Shown here: one piece after another, positions 23,999-34,000 of the stretch
How positions within the stretch are numbered: position 1 is the stretch's first letter
How the letters are laid out: each line of letters starts with the position of its first letter
Notes under the pieces: generated by a model
Databases searched by the model: none
Told to the model about the DNA's origin: nothing
The model's input: only the letters and a program-made list of their open reading frames with translations
Position numbers and translations under genes: made by a program
Origin: Ceratorhiza oryzae-sativae
Taxonomy: Eukaryota; Basidiomycota; Agaricomycetes; Cantharellales; Ceratobasidiaceae
Assembly: GCA_030998015.1 (NCBI GenBank)
Contig: JARWMV010000243.1
Coordinates: forward strand, 186,001-250,000
DNA: 64,000 nucleotides
Reading direction: 5' to 3'

Positions 23999-24892
23999 TC
24001 TTGTTCAGCTTCAGGTTTGTAGCACCGAAAAGGGTCATACACATGTGCGGCAATCCATTTAGGCGATACAAGAGTGAGCAAGAAATAGGGGTTCACACTT
24101 TGGCCACCCAAGGTGGGAGGCAGCCCCCGAGTTAATGGTGAAGGTTGGAAATGAGTTGTTGGGTCGGAGTGGGGGATTTTATACTCGCCAAAGACCCATG
24201 AGAATCCAATCAGGTGCGCACAGCGGACTCAAGTAAATGTCAGCAAGTGCGATGAGTGATCGAGCTTGCTAGCCGAAGTAGGACGCTAGCAGTGAGCCTG
24301 GGCTGGCTGGTCTGGACTTGACCCCTATAATTTTGCCATATGTTATACTCATTCGATCGCATTGCGATTCAATCAACAATTATGATGAACAAAATATTGA
24401 TATGTGCGTAGCCAATGACTCGTGGCAACAGTAGACAAACATCGACATGTGTATTCTAGCGCATATATTGGAGTTATGTGTCTCACGCTCATCGTACACA
24501 GGTAGATAGTTTGGTGAGACCATTTCCCCGGGCTCATATCAAGGCAGGCAGCAAAATTAACACTAGCATAGTCATCTACCACGGGCGTCGTATTCCTAAG
24601 AATAGCAAGCCAATAAAATATATGGCCGAAATCTTTGATTAGATTTACGTCATTCTCGCACTCTCGCGGCGGTCATGGGGAGATACTGGCGACTTGAGTC
24701 GCGTATAAAATCACATGTTGAGCTACGAGTGTAAACAAGTTTAGGGGGGGGGACACAGGACGTGCCGCTTCACGTCAGAGTGAAAGCGAGGTGGAGCCTT
24801 TGGGCAATTGATCTCGCTAAACGAAGAATAACAGAAGCGCCGGGCGGCAAACTCCCTATCTTCCTCCCACAACATTCCCCAGAATCCAGAAT
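23999..24892. other. intergenic region without a supported gene
   Basis: No coding exon or repeat is recognised. A run of nine G lies at about 24744. Confidence 0.45.
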
Positions 24893-25319
24893 ATGACCGT
24901 GCTTATGGGAACTGCAGCTGGCGGCCTCACTGCTGCAGCAGTGAGTATAAATATCGTATCTCGTTCTATCGTACTCAGCGGGTGGTTCGCTAGGTCTATT
25001 ATGGATTCTCCAGATTGTTCGAGACAAGGACCAACTCGTTAAGCAAGGAGTGAGCTTCTCATTCAGGCGGGTTGTATAAATAATGAAATCTAAAATCGGT
25101 TGCCATCAAAGCTTAAAGGCCCTGTCAAACGAATTGTCTCATCCTGCAGTCTCTGGGCCGCTGCCTGCTGCTGCCAGGATCCACCGATCACCCTTCCGGG
25201 AGATGGTCCAACAGCGGTGGAACACTGAGATCGAGGAGGCCGTAATGAGTGCGCAGCGATTTGATTGGAAGCAGCAGTGGGATCATTTGAGGAGGCGAGT
25301 TACTTCGTTGATGGGATAA
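24893..25319 (+). CDS. MICOS complex subunit Mic12/Aim5-like protein
   Basis: Mic12 (Aim5/Fmp51) is a small inner-membrane subunit of the MICOS complex, which holds mitochondrial crista junctions. Three exons, 24893-24940, 24994-25049 and 25112-25319, keep the frame and give 103 residues. The N-terminus MTVLMGTAAGGLTAAAVYYG is a glycine/alanine-rich membrane segment followed by FSRLFETRTNSLSKDLK, and the C-terminal part has the P-A-A-R-I-H-R-SPF block, the conserved MVQQRWNTEIEEAV helix and a final WDHLRRRVTSLMG. This order (G-rich single span, then F-x-x-R-T, then R/KWN-E) is the family pattern in basidiomycetes as I recall it. The gene lies downstream of the copia-1 insertion and tail-to-tail with the BRO1 gene, with about 250 bp between. 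Confidence 0.7.
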
Positions 25320-25569
25320 AACACATTGTGAGTATTGCGTGATGACGCTCGATTTGGTTAAATGTGTGATCTTAACAACTGATGCCAGCCTTCAAGCATT
25401 GTACTCTTACATATAGATTTGATGGCTTGGGGCTGCGGTGTCCTCTGCCCGGTAAACGGCAAATTAAAATAACATTCCGAGTTTATAAATCTACTTCAAT
25501 CCCGCTTTGAACCACTGGCCCATTCGAATGGCTACTTTGAACAGTAGTTCCTCAAGCGACTGGAGCCAA
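25320..25569. other. short spacer between two convergent genes
   Basis: This is the shared 3' side of the Mic12-like and BRO1 genes. No feature was seen. Confidence 0.4.
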
Positions 25570-28500
25570 CTACCTCCCATACCCTTGTGCTCCATACCCT
25601 CCATAGCCACCCTGTGGTGGCGGTGGGGACGAATAATTTACAGGAGGTGGCGGGGGTGGCAAGCCTCCGTACTGTCCTTGTCCAGTGTACTGCTGTTGGG
25701 GTTGCTGGGGTTGCTGGGGATGTCCATACTGCCCACCGTACTGATACTGGGGTTGTTGATACCCCCCTACGCCGGGCGGAGGATACGGTGAAGCGCCAGC
25801 TGGAGGAGGTGGGTAAGCACTACCTGGAGGCGGAAAGGCCTGGTATTGGGGTTGAGGAGGGGGTGGATGATACGAACTCTGGCGCACGGGTGCGGGGGGT
25901 GGGGGGTAAGCTGCAGGGGCAGAAGGTTGAGAAGGGTACGAGGGTTGAGAGGTGTAGGAAGGTTGAGCAGCAGTTGGGATAGAACCAAATGCAGATCCAA
26001 GCCCGGCGTATGGGTCCGGGGGAGGTGCAGGTGAAGCGTAGGATTGCTGGGATGGAGGGGGAGGTGCAGGTGGAGAGTAGGGTTGCTGGGACGGAGGGGG
26101 TGGTGGATATGGCGAAGGAGCGGATGATGGTGGGGGCGGATATGGCGAAGGAGCGCCGTATGGTCGGTACTGCGGCTGCTGCGGCTGCTGTGGCGGGGGC
26201 GGCGAAGTGTACGTTGGTTGTGGTGGTGGAGGAGGCATCGGGGAAGGCGAGAACGCCTTGGGCTGCTGAGTTTGAGCCAGGCTCTGAGCCCATGTCCCTT
26301 GGTTAAGGCTCATACTTCCCATCGCACTCTCGAGTGTAGGTGAACGAGGTTGGGCAGAGGGCGGAGGCGGAGGGACTGGCGGGGGCGCAGATGGTGCCGA
26401 TAGTTTCTTTTGCAGTTCGACCTCGGAAACAAGTCGCTCGCGCTCTGCCTTGCGGGCCTGCGTAAAGCCAGAGGTTTTACGTTTAAGGCTGTGGACGAGG
26501 TTCGAGAGATCTTGGTAGAACTGAATTCCCTTTCTTTAGATATTTATTGATTAGCGTCCCAGTATGAATTTCTCGACGACGGCCCACTCACCCAGCACCA
26601 TCCCGCACATCCATCCACCCCTCTCTAGCCTTCGCAATCCTCGTAACAGCATCTCGTCGCCTCTTTTCCCGCTTCCCACTTTTTAGCCCATCCTCCTCGT
26701 CCACGCTCATTCTGTAACCGCTTGAGAAGCGCCCCAGCTTCTTGCAGTGTTGCTTGTTGATGATGGATCGTCGTTCCAATCCGCGTCTGGTAAGGTTTGA
26801 ACTTTTCAAGCTCTGACTGGAAAAGGGCAGCTTCGACGGCGGGACCAGAGCGGCGGTTAAGCAGAAGGAGATGGGAAACATCATCGTTTTGGATCTGTCA
26901 ATAAGAGTTAGACGGGGATGAATGGTGGTTACAGGGCGAGGCGCACCTTGTCCTTCAGGTCCTTCAGCACCTCGTTCCTCTCCCGTTTAATCTTGTTCAA
27001 CCGTCCGAGCAACTCGTCGATCTCCTCGACTTGGGCCTTGATATCCTCTGCCTCGCCATCTCCAACATCCGCAATTTCGTCCAAGTCCAACAAGCTCCCC
27101 CCTGAGGTATCGCTCACACGCTGGAATAAGCTCGCGGGGTTTTTACGAAGGATATCCAGGGTTGGTTTAGTGCTTTGCCAGAGGGAATAGACTTGACCGT
27201 CAGATGCCGCCGCTGCTGTGAAAGCCTCACGGTGAGACTTGAGGTCTTGGCGAAAGGCGGTCGTGTGGGTTGCCGAGGGCTCTTGGGTCCAGTGGTGCTC
27301 GTATTTAACCTGAACCCGCCGAAGTTAGTTTAAATTCGGACGAAATGGATGGAGTCACTCACCCGCATGCTTTCGCATTCCCGTGACTCCAGCTCCAGTT
27401 CCCTCGATATATTTCCGAGCTCAGCTTCTACGCCAGCCTTCAAACCTTCCAATTGCTTCAGCAATCCCTCGACCGGAGCCTCAGACTCTTTCCTCTCCAC
27501 CTCTTCTTTCCACGTCCATATTTGTTGCGGCACAGCTGTTTCTGCATCTTCGTCCCCTCCAGCACCCGCAGCCTCGGCCATTTCTCTAAACTTGGCAAGC
27601 GCTCCGGGCAAGCCCAACGAATCGAGCCCAGCGCGAAGTTCGGTATCAGCCTCGTCCACCCTAGTCGATTCGCCTCTGACGAGTTTGGCCTTTTCTTCAG
27701 AATAGACTGAAGCACTCTCATGCACGCTCAGCGGAACCAGGCGCACGAACAAGTCCGCTCCGATAACTTTTTGAACCTCGGGCGTGCCATAGACTCTTGG
27801 ATGGGTATTGGCGTCGCGACGCTTACTTTGTCGACGATCGGCAGACTCGCCTCGCTTGGTAAGAGCGCATGGTAGATCAGGTCGTTGTCCTTTTGCGCCA
27901 TTTCTTTCTTTTCAGTGCAGAGAGCGAGGTGGGATTTGGTTAATTCGAGAATGGCGGTTCCGGCGTCCGAAGGCATCGTTGGTGAGAGGGTTACGACAAA
28001 GTAGGGGGTAAAGGATTGAGCAAGTCGGTGGGCTTCTTTGGCGTGGGTTTCGGCAATAGTGAAACGCACGAGCGAATCACCATATTTGCCAGCTGTGATA
28101 TCGGAGAGGGCTCGGTGGTATTGGGTAAGGGAAGCAAAGTATTTGGCTTTGATCTAGGTGTCCGATGAGATGGTTGTTGTAGGGATGGGCTATAGAAACA
28201 TACCTGAATGAGTGTGACCCAATTTCGGTCAAAGATACCCCGTCCCTGGAACTCCTTGACATCCTCTTGAAGCGTCGCATACAAATGCGCAGTTTGGGAC
28301 GCGACTTTGGTAACCAGTGCCTTCTTCTCTTCCACTAGTTTCTCATACACGACTTCGGTCGCTTGAGCGAGCACGAGCCCCACCAAGAATTTGACCACTT
28401 CTTTGCTCAAGTCTGTCGATGGAGCGTGCAAAAAGTTGTCATTGATGTACGTGAGCATACCCGCGGCCGTGCGAAAGTATTGGATTGCGCGTTTAATGCC

Positions 28501-29066
28501 TTCGGGGTCTGCACGGTTCTGAGAGGCCGCGATCGAGGTGTGAGTTGCGGCTATTTGAAATATGACGGATGCTTTCTCAAAGGCGAGTGACGTCTGGGTC
28601 GTGAGTTTGCCTGTAAAGGCGTCGTGCCTGTGTGATGGAGCAGACATGTGAGTTATTTGAGTCTGGTTTACGGACACGGTCAAAATTCACCAAGGAAACG
28701 AAACGCGGATTTCGGCAAAGCGTAGCTCTAATAGTTCGAGTTGACCGAAGTATTTGTAAAGGAGGTCCCTGGCTGCGAATGGTGTCATGCATTGAGCGAT
28801 TGTGGGGTAACATATGACTCCTTTGACATACCGGTGGTGTCACTCCCGGCTCCTCGGACAGCATCTTGCCTGCATCGTTGGAGAGCGGCACATTCTGAAG
28901 CGTAATTGTCTGGGTTCTCGCCGTACGACTGTGAGATCAACGATCGGATGGGGGTTGTCCAGTCGACCTGAGGGCAACAGAATCGTCAATTATTCAGTAC
29001 ACAACACGCGATACTACCAACCTCGTCCGTTTTCTTCTTGGGGATGGATATGCACGGGCTGGTCAT
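25570..29066 (-). CDS. BRO1: Vacuolar protein-sorting protein BRO1 (ALIX family)
   Basis: Bro1 binds Snf7 of ESCRT-III and recruits the deubiquitinase Doa4 during cargo sorting into multivesicular endosomes. The ATG at 29066 begins [15 protein letters not shown], and the next exon reads [20 protein letters not shown] and [20 protein letters not shown], a strong Bro1-domain signature, followed by [20 protein letters not shown] and [20 protein letters not shown]. The Bro1 domain ends near the [20 protein letters not shown] block. The middle (28000-26500) is helical and matches the V domain, with [20 protein letters not shown] and [20 protein letters not shown]. The last 250 residues (26322-25570) are proline, glutamine and tyrosine-rich, with many PPPP and YPPP blocks, ending [10 protein letters not shown]. 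The ALIX-type C-terminal tail distinguishes Bro1 from a short Bro1 protein. PalA/Rim20 is an alternative paralogue, but the long proline-rich tail favours Bro1. Confidence 0.85.
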
Positions 29067-29223
29067 GGTGGCGGTCGGGGTCAGGCGTCAGCGACTGTGC
29101 CGCAGACGGCGAGTAAGCACTAAGCGCCGATGCCTCAGGGACCTCGTTACGTAATGTAATTAGGCCCAGGGTCTTGACGGGTCCAAGACGCTCTCTCCAC
29201 CACAGCAAGCACAATTCAGCACA

Positions 29224-30706
29224 ATGAAACGTGGGAGGATCGATGTTTGGATATCTACTGATCACGAAGTCCTCCCAGAAACTGAAGCTGTCCATGAGCC
29301 TGGACGCGCCGTGTAAAGTTGTTGACCCGGTCCCTCACACTTTCACTGATCAGCTTGAAATCGTAGGTGTTGGGTTCCATCGAAAGCCGGGAAGCCATTC
29401 AGGATTGGATACGTCGCACATGCTGGTTGGAAGTATGGGCTAAAGGTCTCGGTCTATATCGACGGAGAGCTTGCCGCCGAGCAAACCCATGCTGCACGTG
29501 GATGGATTTCAGATGGGATACGTGCGAGGAAAGACGGAATTGGAACTGAGCGACCGTTTTTCTTCTCCAAGCGTGCAATTACAGGTAATAGGTCTCATAA
29601 TATTATATTGATTAGGCTTAATCCAGAAGTGCCTCGTCAGACAATGAGCTGGACGTTATCTCTGAATCCGGCTTTTCACAACTCGGCTGTATCCAAATCA
29701 AATTCACGTGGATCTTGGTTGATCGAAACTCACTATCGGAGAGACCCACACATCAACTTGGAAACAAACTATATCCAAAGACTCATCATCGACCAATCTT
29801 TGAAGGACTGGTCAAGAATCATTCGAACTCCATCGCACATGCGGCTGGACTGGGTGCAATCCGGAATTTAGGACCCAAGTGGATCAGCTTGAATAAGAGA
29901 TTTCGACAGAGGATTGAGAAGGATATACCGCGACCCGGGAAATGGCGAGACGTGATGGGGTTGAGAAAAACCACGTTTGAATTCAAGTATGCCCCAGCTG
30001 GTGAGTTTTGCAAGGCTTGCGGAGCCCACTGGAATTCACAGGAGGCGTAGAGTATTTGGAAGCCGAGGGTCTCATACAATTTACTTCTCCTCCCTCATTG
30101 CATCCCCCTTCCCCTGCTCCCAACGCGGCAGCCACTCATTCATCATGGAGATCACACGTGGGCACGCCAGTGAGGTCGAATTATCTAATGTCAGTTGGGT
30201 ATTATGACTGATATTGTGTATCTCCGTTAGTATCGTGAACTCCATGCGGATTTGAGCCTCTCTTCACTGCCGACGCCCAAACCCATTCGATCCCGGCACT
30301 TTTGGTTTGCTCGCGACTCTGGCTTAGATTTCAATACTCCTGAACGACCCGTGCGTCTCTTATCTTTCTCCTTGATGCGCCATCTTTCCTTGACTTCGAC
30401 AGAAACAGAGGACGAAACTTGGGTCGCACGTCGTGACAAACTTTACTCAACTCGCTAAACTTGGAAGCCATATGGTCATACATCCTGTACAGATGAATCC
30501 TTTGGTCAAGGTTAGTATCCCCTAGCCTTCTTATCGATCCCATTGAATTTCAGCATATTTTTCCTTCCTCTGGGTCCATCCCCTTTCAGCTTAGTGAGAT
30601 CAAGCCGGAACCCATCGACAAGGACGAAATACTCGAACTCACCGCGGATGAGTTTTACGGGCGTGAAGTCATCGACCTCACTGGGCTCGAGTCAGACGAG
30701 GATTAG
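29224..30706 (+). CDS. DUF7918-like protein with a C-terminal SUMO-interaction motif
   Basis: The plus strand reads ATG 29224, MKRGRIDVWISTDHEVLPET, an intron, then VCWVPSKAGKPFRIGYVAH and GLKVSVYIDGELAAEQTHAA followed by RPFFFSKRAIT. This resembles the domain of unknown function DUF7918, which is frequent in Agaricomycetes and has C-W-x-P-S-x-A-G-K-x-F and a Y-I/V-D-G-strand. Later exons give LGCIQIKFTWILVD, TFEFKYAPAGGVEYLEAEGL, a proline-rich linker, FWFARDSGLDFNTPERP and a C-terminus LTADEFYGREVIDLTGLESD with stop at 30704. The E-V-I-D-L-T core followed by acidic residues is a canonical SUMO-interaction motif. The junction near 29582-29630 is not settled: no canonical donor joins these exons in frame, so an atypical donor or a small lesion is possible. 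Function is unknown; the motif hints at a nuclear SUMO-dependent partner. Confidence 0.6.
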
Positions 30707-30821
30707 TCGTTTCGGTTGGGACTGCCATGAACTTTCAGCTCGCACGAATTGCCCACCGTTTTCTCTGTATTTGTAAAATTTCGGCTTCATTCTTCATTTT
30801 TCGCTCATTTGTTTTGTTTGC

Positions 30822-30825
30822 TCGT
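30822..30825. other. target duplication TCGT, left side of the gypsy element
   Basis: TCGT precedes the left LTR, and TCGT follows the right LTR at 37145-37148. Four-base duplications are known for gypsy-type integrases. Confidence 0.7.
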
Positions 30826-30928
30826 TGGAGACGGGCGAGAGAGGTGGTGGAAGAGGATAAGATTCTCTGACACGCTCTCGCACGACTACACTACCACGGG
30901 GGCATACCCCCGGTCACCTACTACTACA
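30826..30928 (-). repeat. 3' LTR of the gypsy element (103 bp)
   Basis: This copy is identical to 37042-37144. On the plus strand it starts TGGAGACGGG and ends CTACTACTACA. A perfect hairpin CGGGGG-CATA-CCCCCG is contained near 30898-30913. A G-rich tract (minus-strand GTGGGGGGGCACC, about 30929-30942) precedes it in element orientation and fits a polypurine tract. Confidence 0.9.
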
Positions 30929-31081
30929 GGTGCCCCCCCACATGACAACGCCCGTCCTCGGGTGTCCGAGACAGTACAGAGTGTTCGTGTATACTAGGTC
31001 TCAACACAATAATAAACCAAACTCAACCACCACATAAATATAGAAAACAAAACAGGCAAGAACGCCGAGAACAACAGTCCT

Positions 31082-34000
31082 TCATCGAGATTCTAACATA
31101 CTATTTGCCTCTGGGTCTTGAACGATTACTTCTGGCACGGGCATCGAGCCTCCACTCGATATATGCGCAGCCAACGCAGAGCCCGGACGGGGTGTGTACC
31201 TCCTGAGGTGCTTGGCATGGGTCCCCGGTGAGACGAGTTCCCCTTGTAGGTCCTCAAGCACATACGACGTATTCTTTCGCTCCCGAACACGGAAGGGTCC
31301 CGTCCAGCGGGGAACCAATTTCCGGTCGTTACTATGAGTGTTGTCCCAGCGGGCGTCATACTTTTGGACTAGGTCGCCTGCTTCTGCTGCTAGGACTCGG
31401 GCATGAGTATCGAAGCGTCGTTTCCTCTCTTTTGCGTGGGTAAGTGCGCGTTCAGCGCCGTCGCTTCGTAGTGCGTATGAGAGAGCCATGTTCACATCGA
31501 CAGGGTTTTGTGGCAAAGTCTCGCCTTGGTACTGCTGTCTAAGAGCCGTTCCGACTTGGTACTTTCGGTCGGCCGTGAGTACCCCTGTAAGAAGTTCGCG
31601 TGGGGAATATCCCAGTGTGGGCAAGATACGGTCGTTCATTTGGCGGATGGCTTCTCTGAAGAAAGTTGGCCAGGAGCGAGGGGGGGGCGTCGGTGGACGA
31701 TTTGGGTCGCCTTTAACTTCGCCAACGTCTCCTGCGCAAAGAGCGCGCAGTCTGCCTAAGAGGATACGATTGGCATCTTCGACTAGACCATTGGCCGATG
31801 GGGTGTAAGGAGGTGTATGGAGTATAGAGGCTCCGCACTGTTCGCCCCATTCTTCCACTTCGCGACAGTCGAAATGAGACCCATTGTCCGACATAAAACT
31901 GTTTGGCGTCATGACGTGGTCGCAGAGCTTTTCTAGGCATTTGACCGTGAAGGAGCCTGTCCCAGCGTTGCGTGTTATGAACCCAAATGTGAAGCGGCTG
32001 TAGACGTCGATGAATAGTAGGACCGTTTTGTAGCCTCCGGTTCCGATGGGCAATGAGAGATAATCTCCACATATGAGGTCAAATGGGCGAGCCCGTGTGA
32101 TTGGTGCTAGTAAGGCCTGCATGAGTTTAGGGCCGAAGTTTCGACACCTGGGGCAAGACGTGACGGCTGTAACTACGTCTGAACGGAGGTTTGGCCAGAA
32201 GTAACGTTCCTGTAAAGCAAGTATAGTAAGATCTCGACCAAAATGGCCTGTCGATTCGTGCGTCGCCAATGCAAGCGCTGGTCCTTCCTCCTTCGGAATA
32301 CACTCGACCCTTGGTGCCCTATTGGATCCTTTCCCTGCAATCCTCCATAACTTTCCGTCGGCTACCTCAAACCCTACTGCTCTATGTGATGCCCTTTTTT
32401 GCGCCTTTTCTACGTTTGTTGGCGTTATATCGTCTCCATAAACCACCCCCAACACCAGATATTGGACGATTTCTCCAAAATATGCGTCCTTTTCGAACCT
32501 TTCCAACACTTTCCTGCTTCCTTCATCCTCAACCAACCAAAACATATCCTCTGCCATCCCTTTATGCGCCTCCCAACTTGGATCTATTGTTTCATTTCTT
32601 CCTTCGCCCTCTTCCTCTTCCTCCCGATACTGCCATTTCCGACTAAGTGCATCGCACACCGTGTTCTCAACTCCTGCCCTATGTCTAACCGCCGTAATCC
32701 TATGTGAAATAATCGACTCCCTCCATCGTTCGTGAGTAGAGTTTAGTTTCTTGTTTCCCAAAAGATCTGCTAACGCCTTGCAGTCCGTTTCGATCTCGAC
32801 TTCTTGACCCATCAGTATTTGTTCGAAGCTGTCAAACGCGAACTTCAGAGCAGCAATTTCCAGTACAAATGGTGCGTAGTTTTCTTCGGTTCTTGAAGTG
32901 CGTTTGGACGCGAAGCCAATCGGGTATAACACGTCTTTCATCCTTCCTGTCCGTGAATCACGTTCCGGCCATCGTTGGCAGAGCATTCCCCCAAAACCGT
33001 ACTTGGACCCGTCCGTGGTCAGTATGAATGGTCGGCCGTCGTACACTGGGGCACGAAGAATAGGGTTTGTAGTGAGTATAATTTTGAGCTCGGCAAACGC
33101 CCGTTTCCCTTCCTCTGTGAGTTCAATTCTTGCATTCTGTAGCGCCCGCTTGTATTCTCCTCTACGAGACTTCCCGTTCTCTCTACGTTCTACTTTCACG
33201 TTTCTGGTTAGATCTGATAGTGGCCTGGCAATGAGAGCGTAGTCCCGTATTTTTGGCCGAAAGGCTCCAGTGAGTCCTAAGAATCCTAAGAGCTCGAGTA
33301 CTGTTCCCGGCTCTGGCCATTCGAGTATAGCCTGGACCTTTCGCGGATCTGGCTTGATACCTCGTACAGATACCTTTGCGCCTGCAAAGATAGCTTCTGA
33401 CATGAACAGCAGAACTTTTGCTGGTGCGAGCGATAGGCCTTTCTCTCTGCACCTCTCGAATAGTATCCTCGTCTTCTTTAGCCCTGCTTCGAAGTCATCG
33501 AATCCCATCCCTATATCGTCCATCCAAATCTCCGTTCCATCTCCTAGCAAGTCATGTAGGCTGTCTGCTAGCATTTCGCAGAAGGAGGTGGGCGCTCCTG
33601 TCAACCCAAACGGCATCCGAAGGTAAACATAATGTCCCTTCCCTTCCACGTAGAACCCCGTGTACTTAATGCTCCTTTCTTCCATCGGCAGAGCATTGAA
33701 TCCCGACGCGAAGTCAGCTGTGTTGACAAAGCGATGCCCGGCTACGCTCCTTTGCTTGGCCGCTAAGTCGCCCATGGGGAATGGGGGAATTTTGGTTAAA
33801 TCATTGACTTCGGAGAAGTTATGTACTAAACGGAATTTAGCTTCTTTAGGTGCTGGCGGGGGTGGAGCTGTCTGGATTGTGGGGTATGGGGTGGGCATGC
33901 CTGCTTCTTCGCAGGCTTTATTGGCCAAGTACTGGAGGTACTCGAGTGAAGGCTCGGATGTGCCTCCTGGTTTCGGTACGACATTGGTTGGCGAGACCGC

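Noticed and set aside
25587..26306. Long plus-strand frames opposite the BRO1 tail
   Set aside because: They are the complement of the proline-rich repeat of BRO1, which has a well-supported frame; glycine/valine-rich antisense frames are expected.
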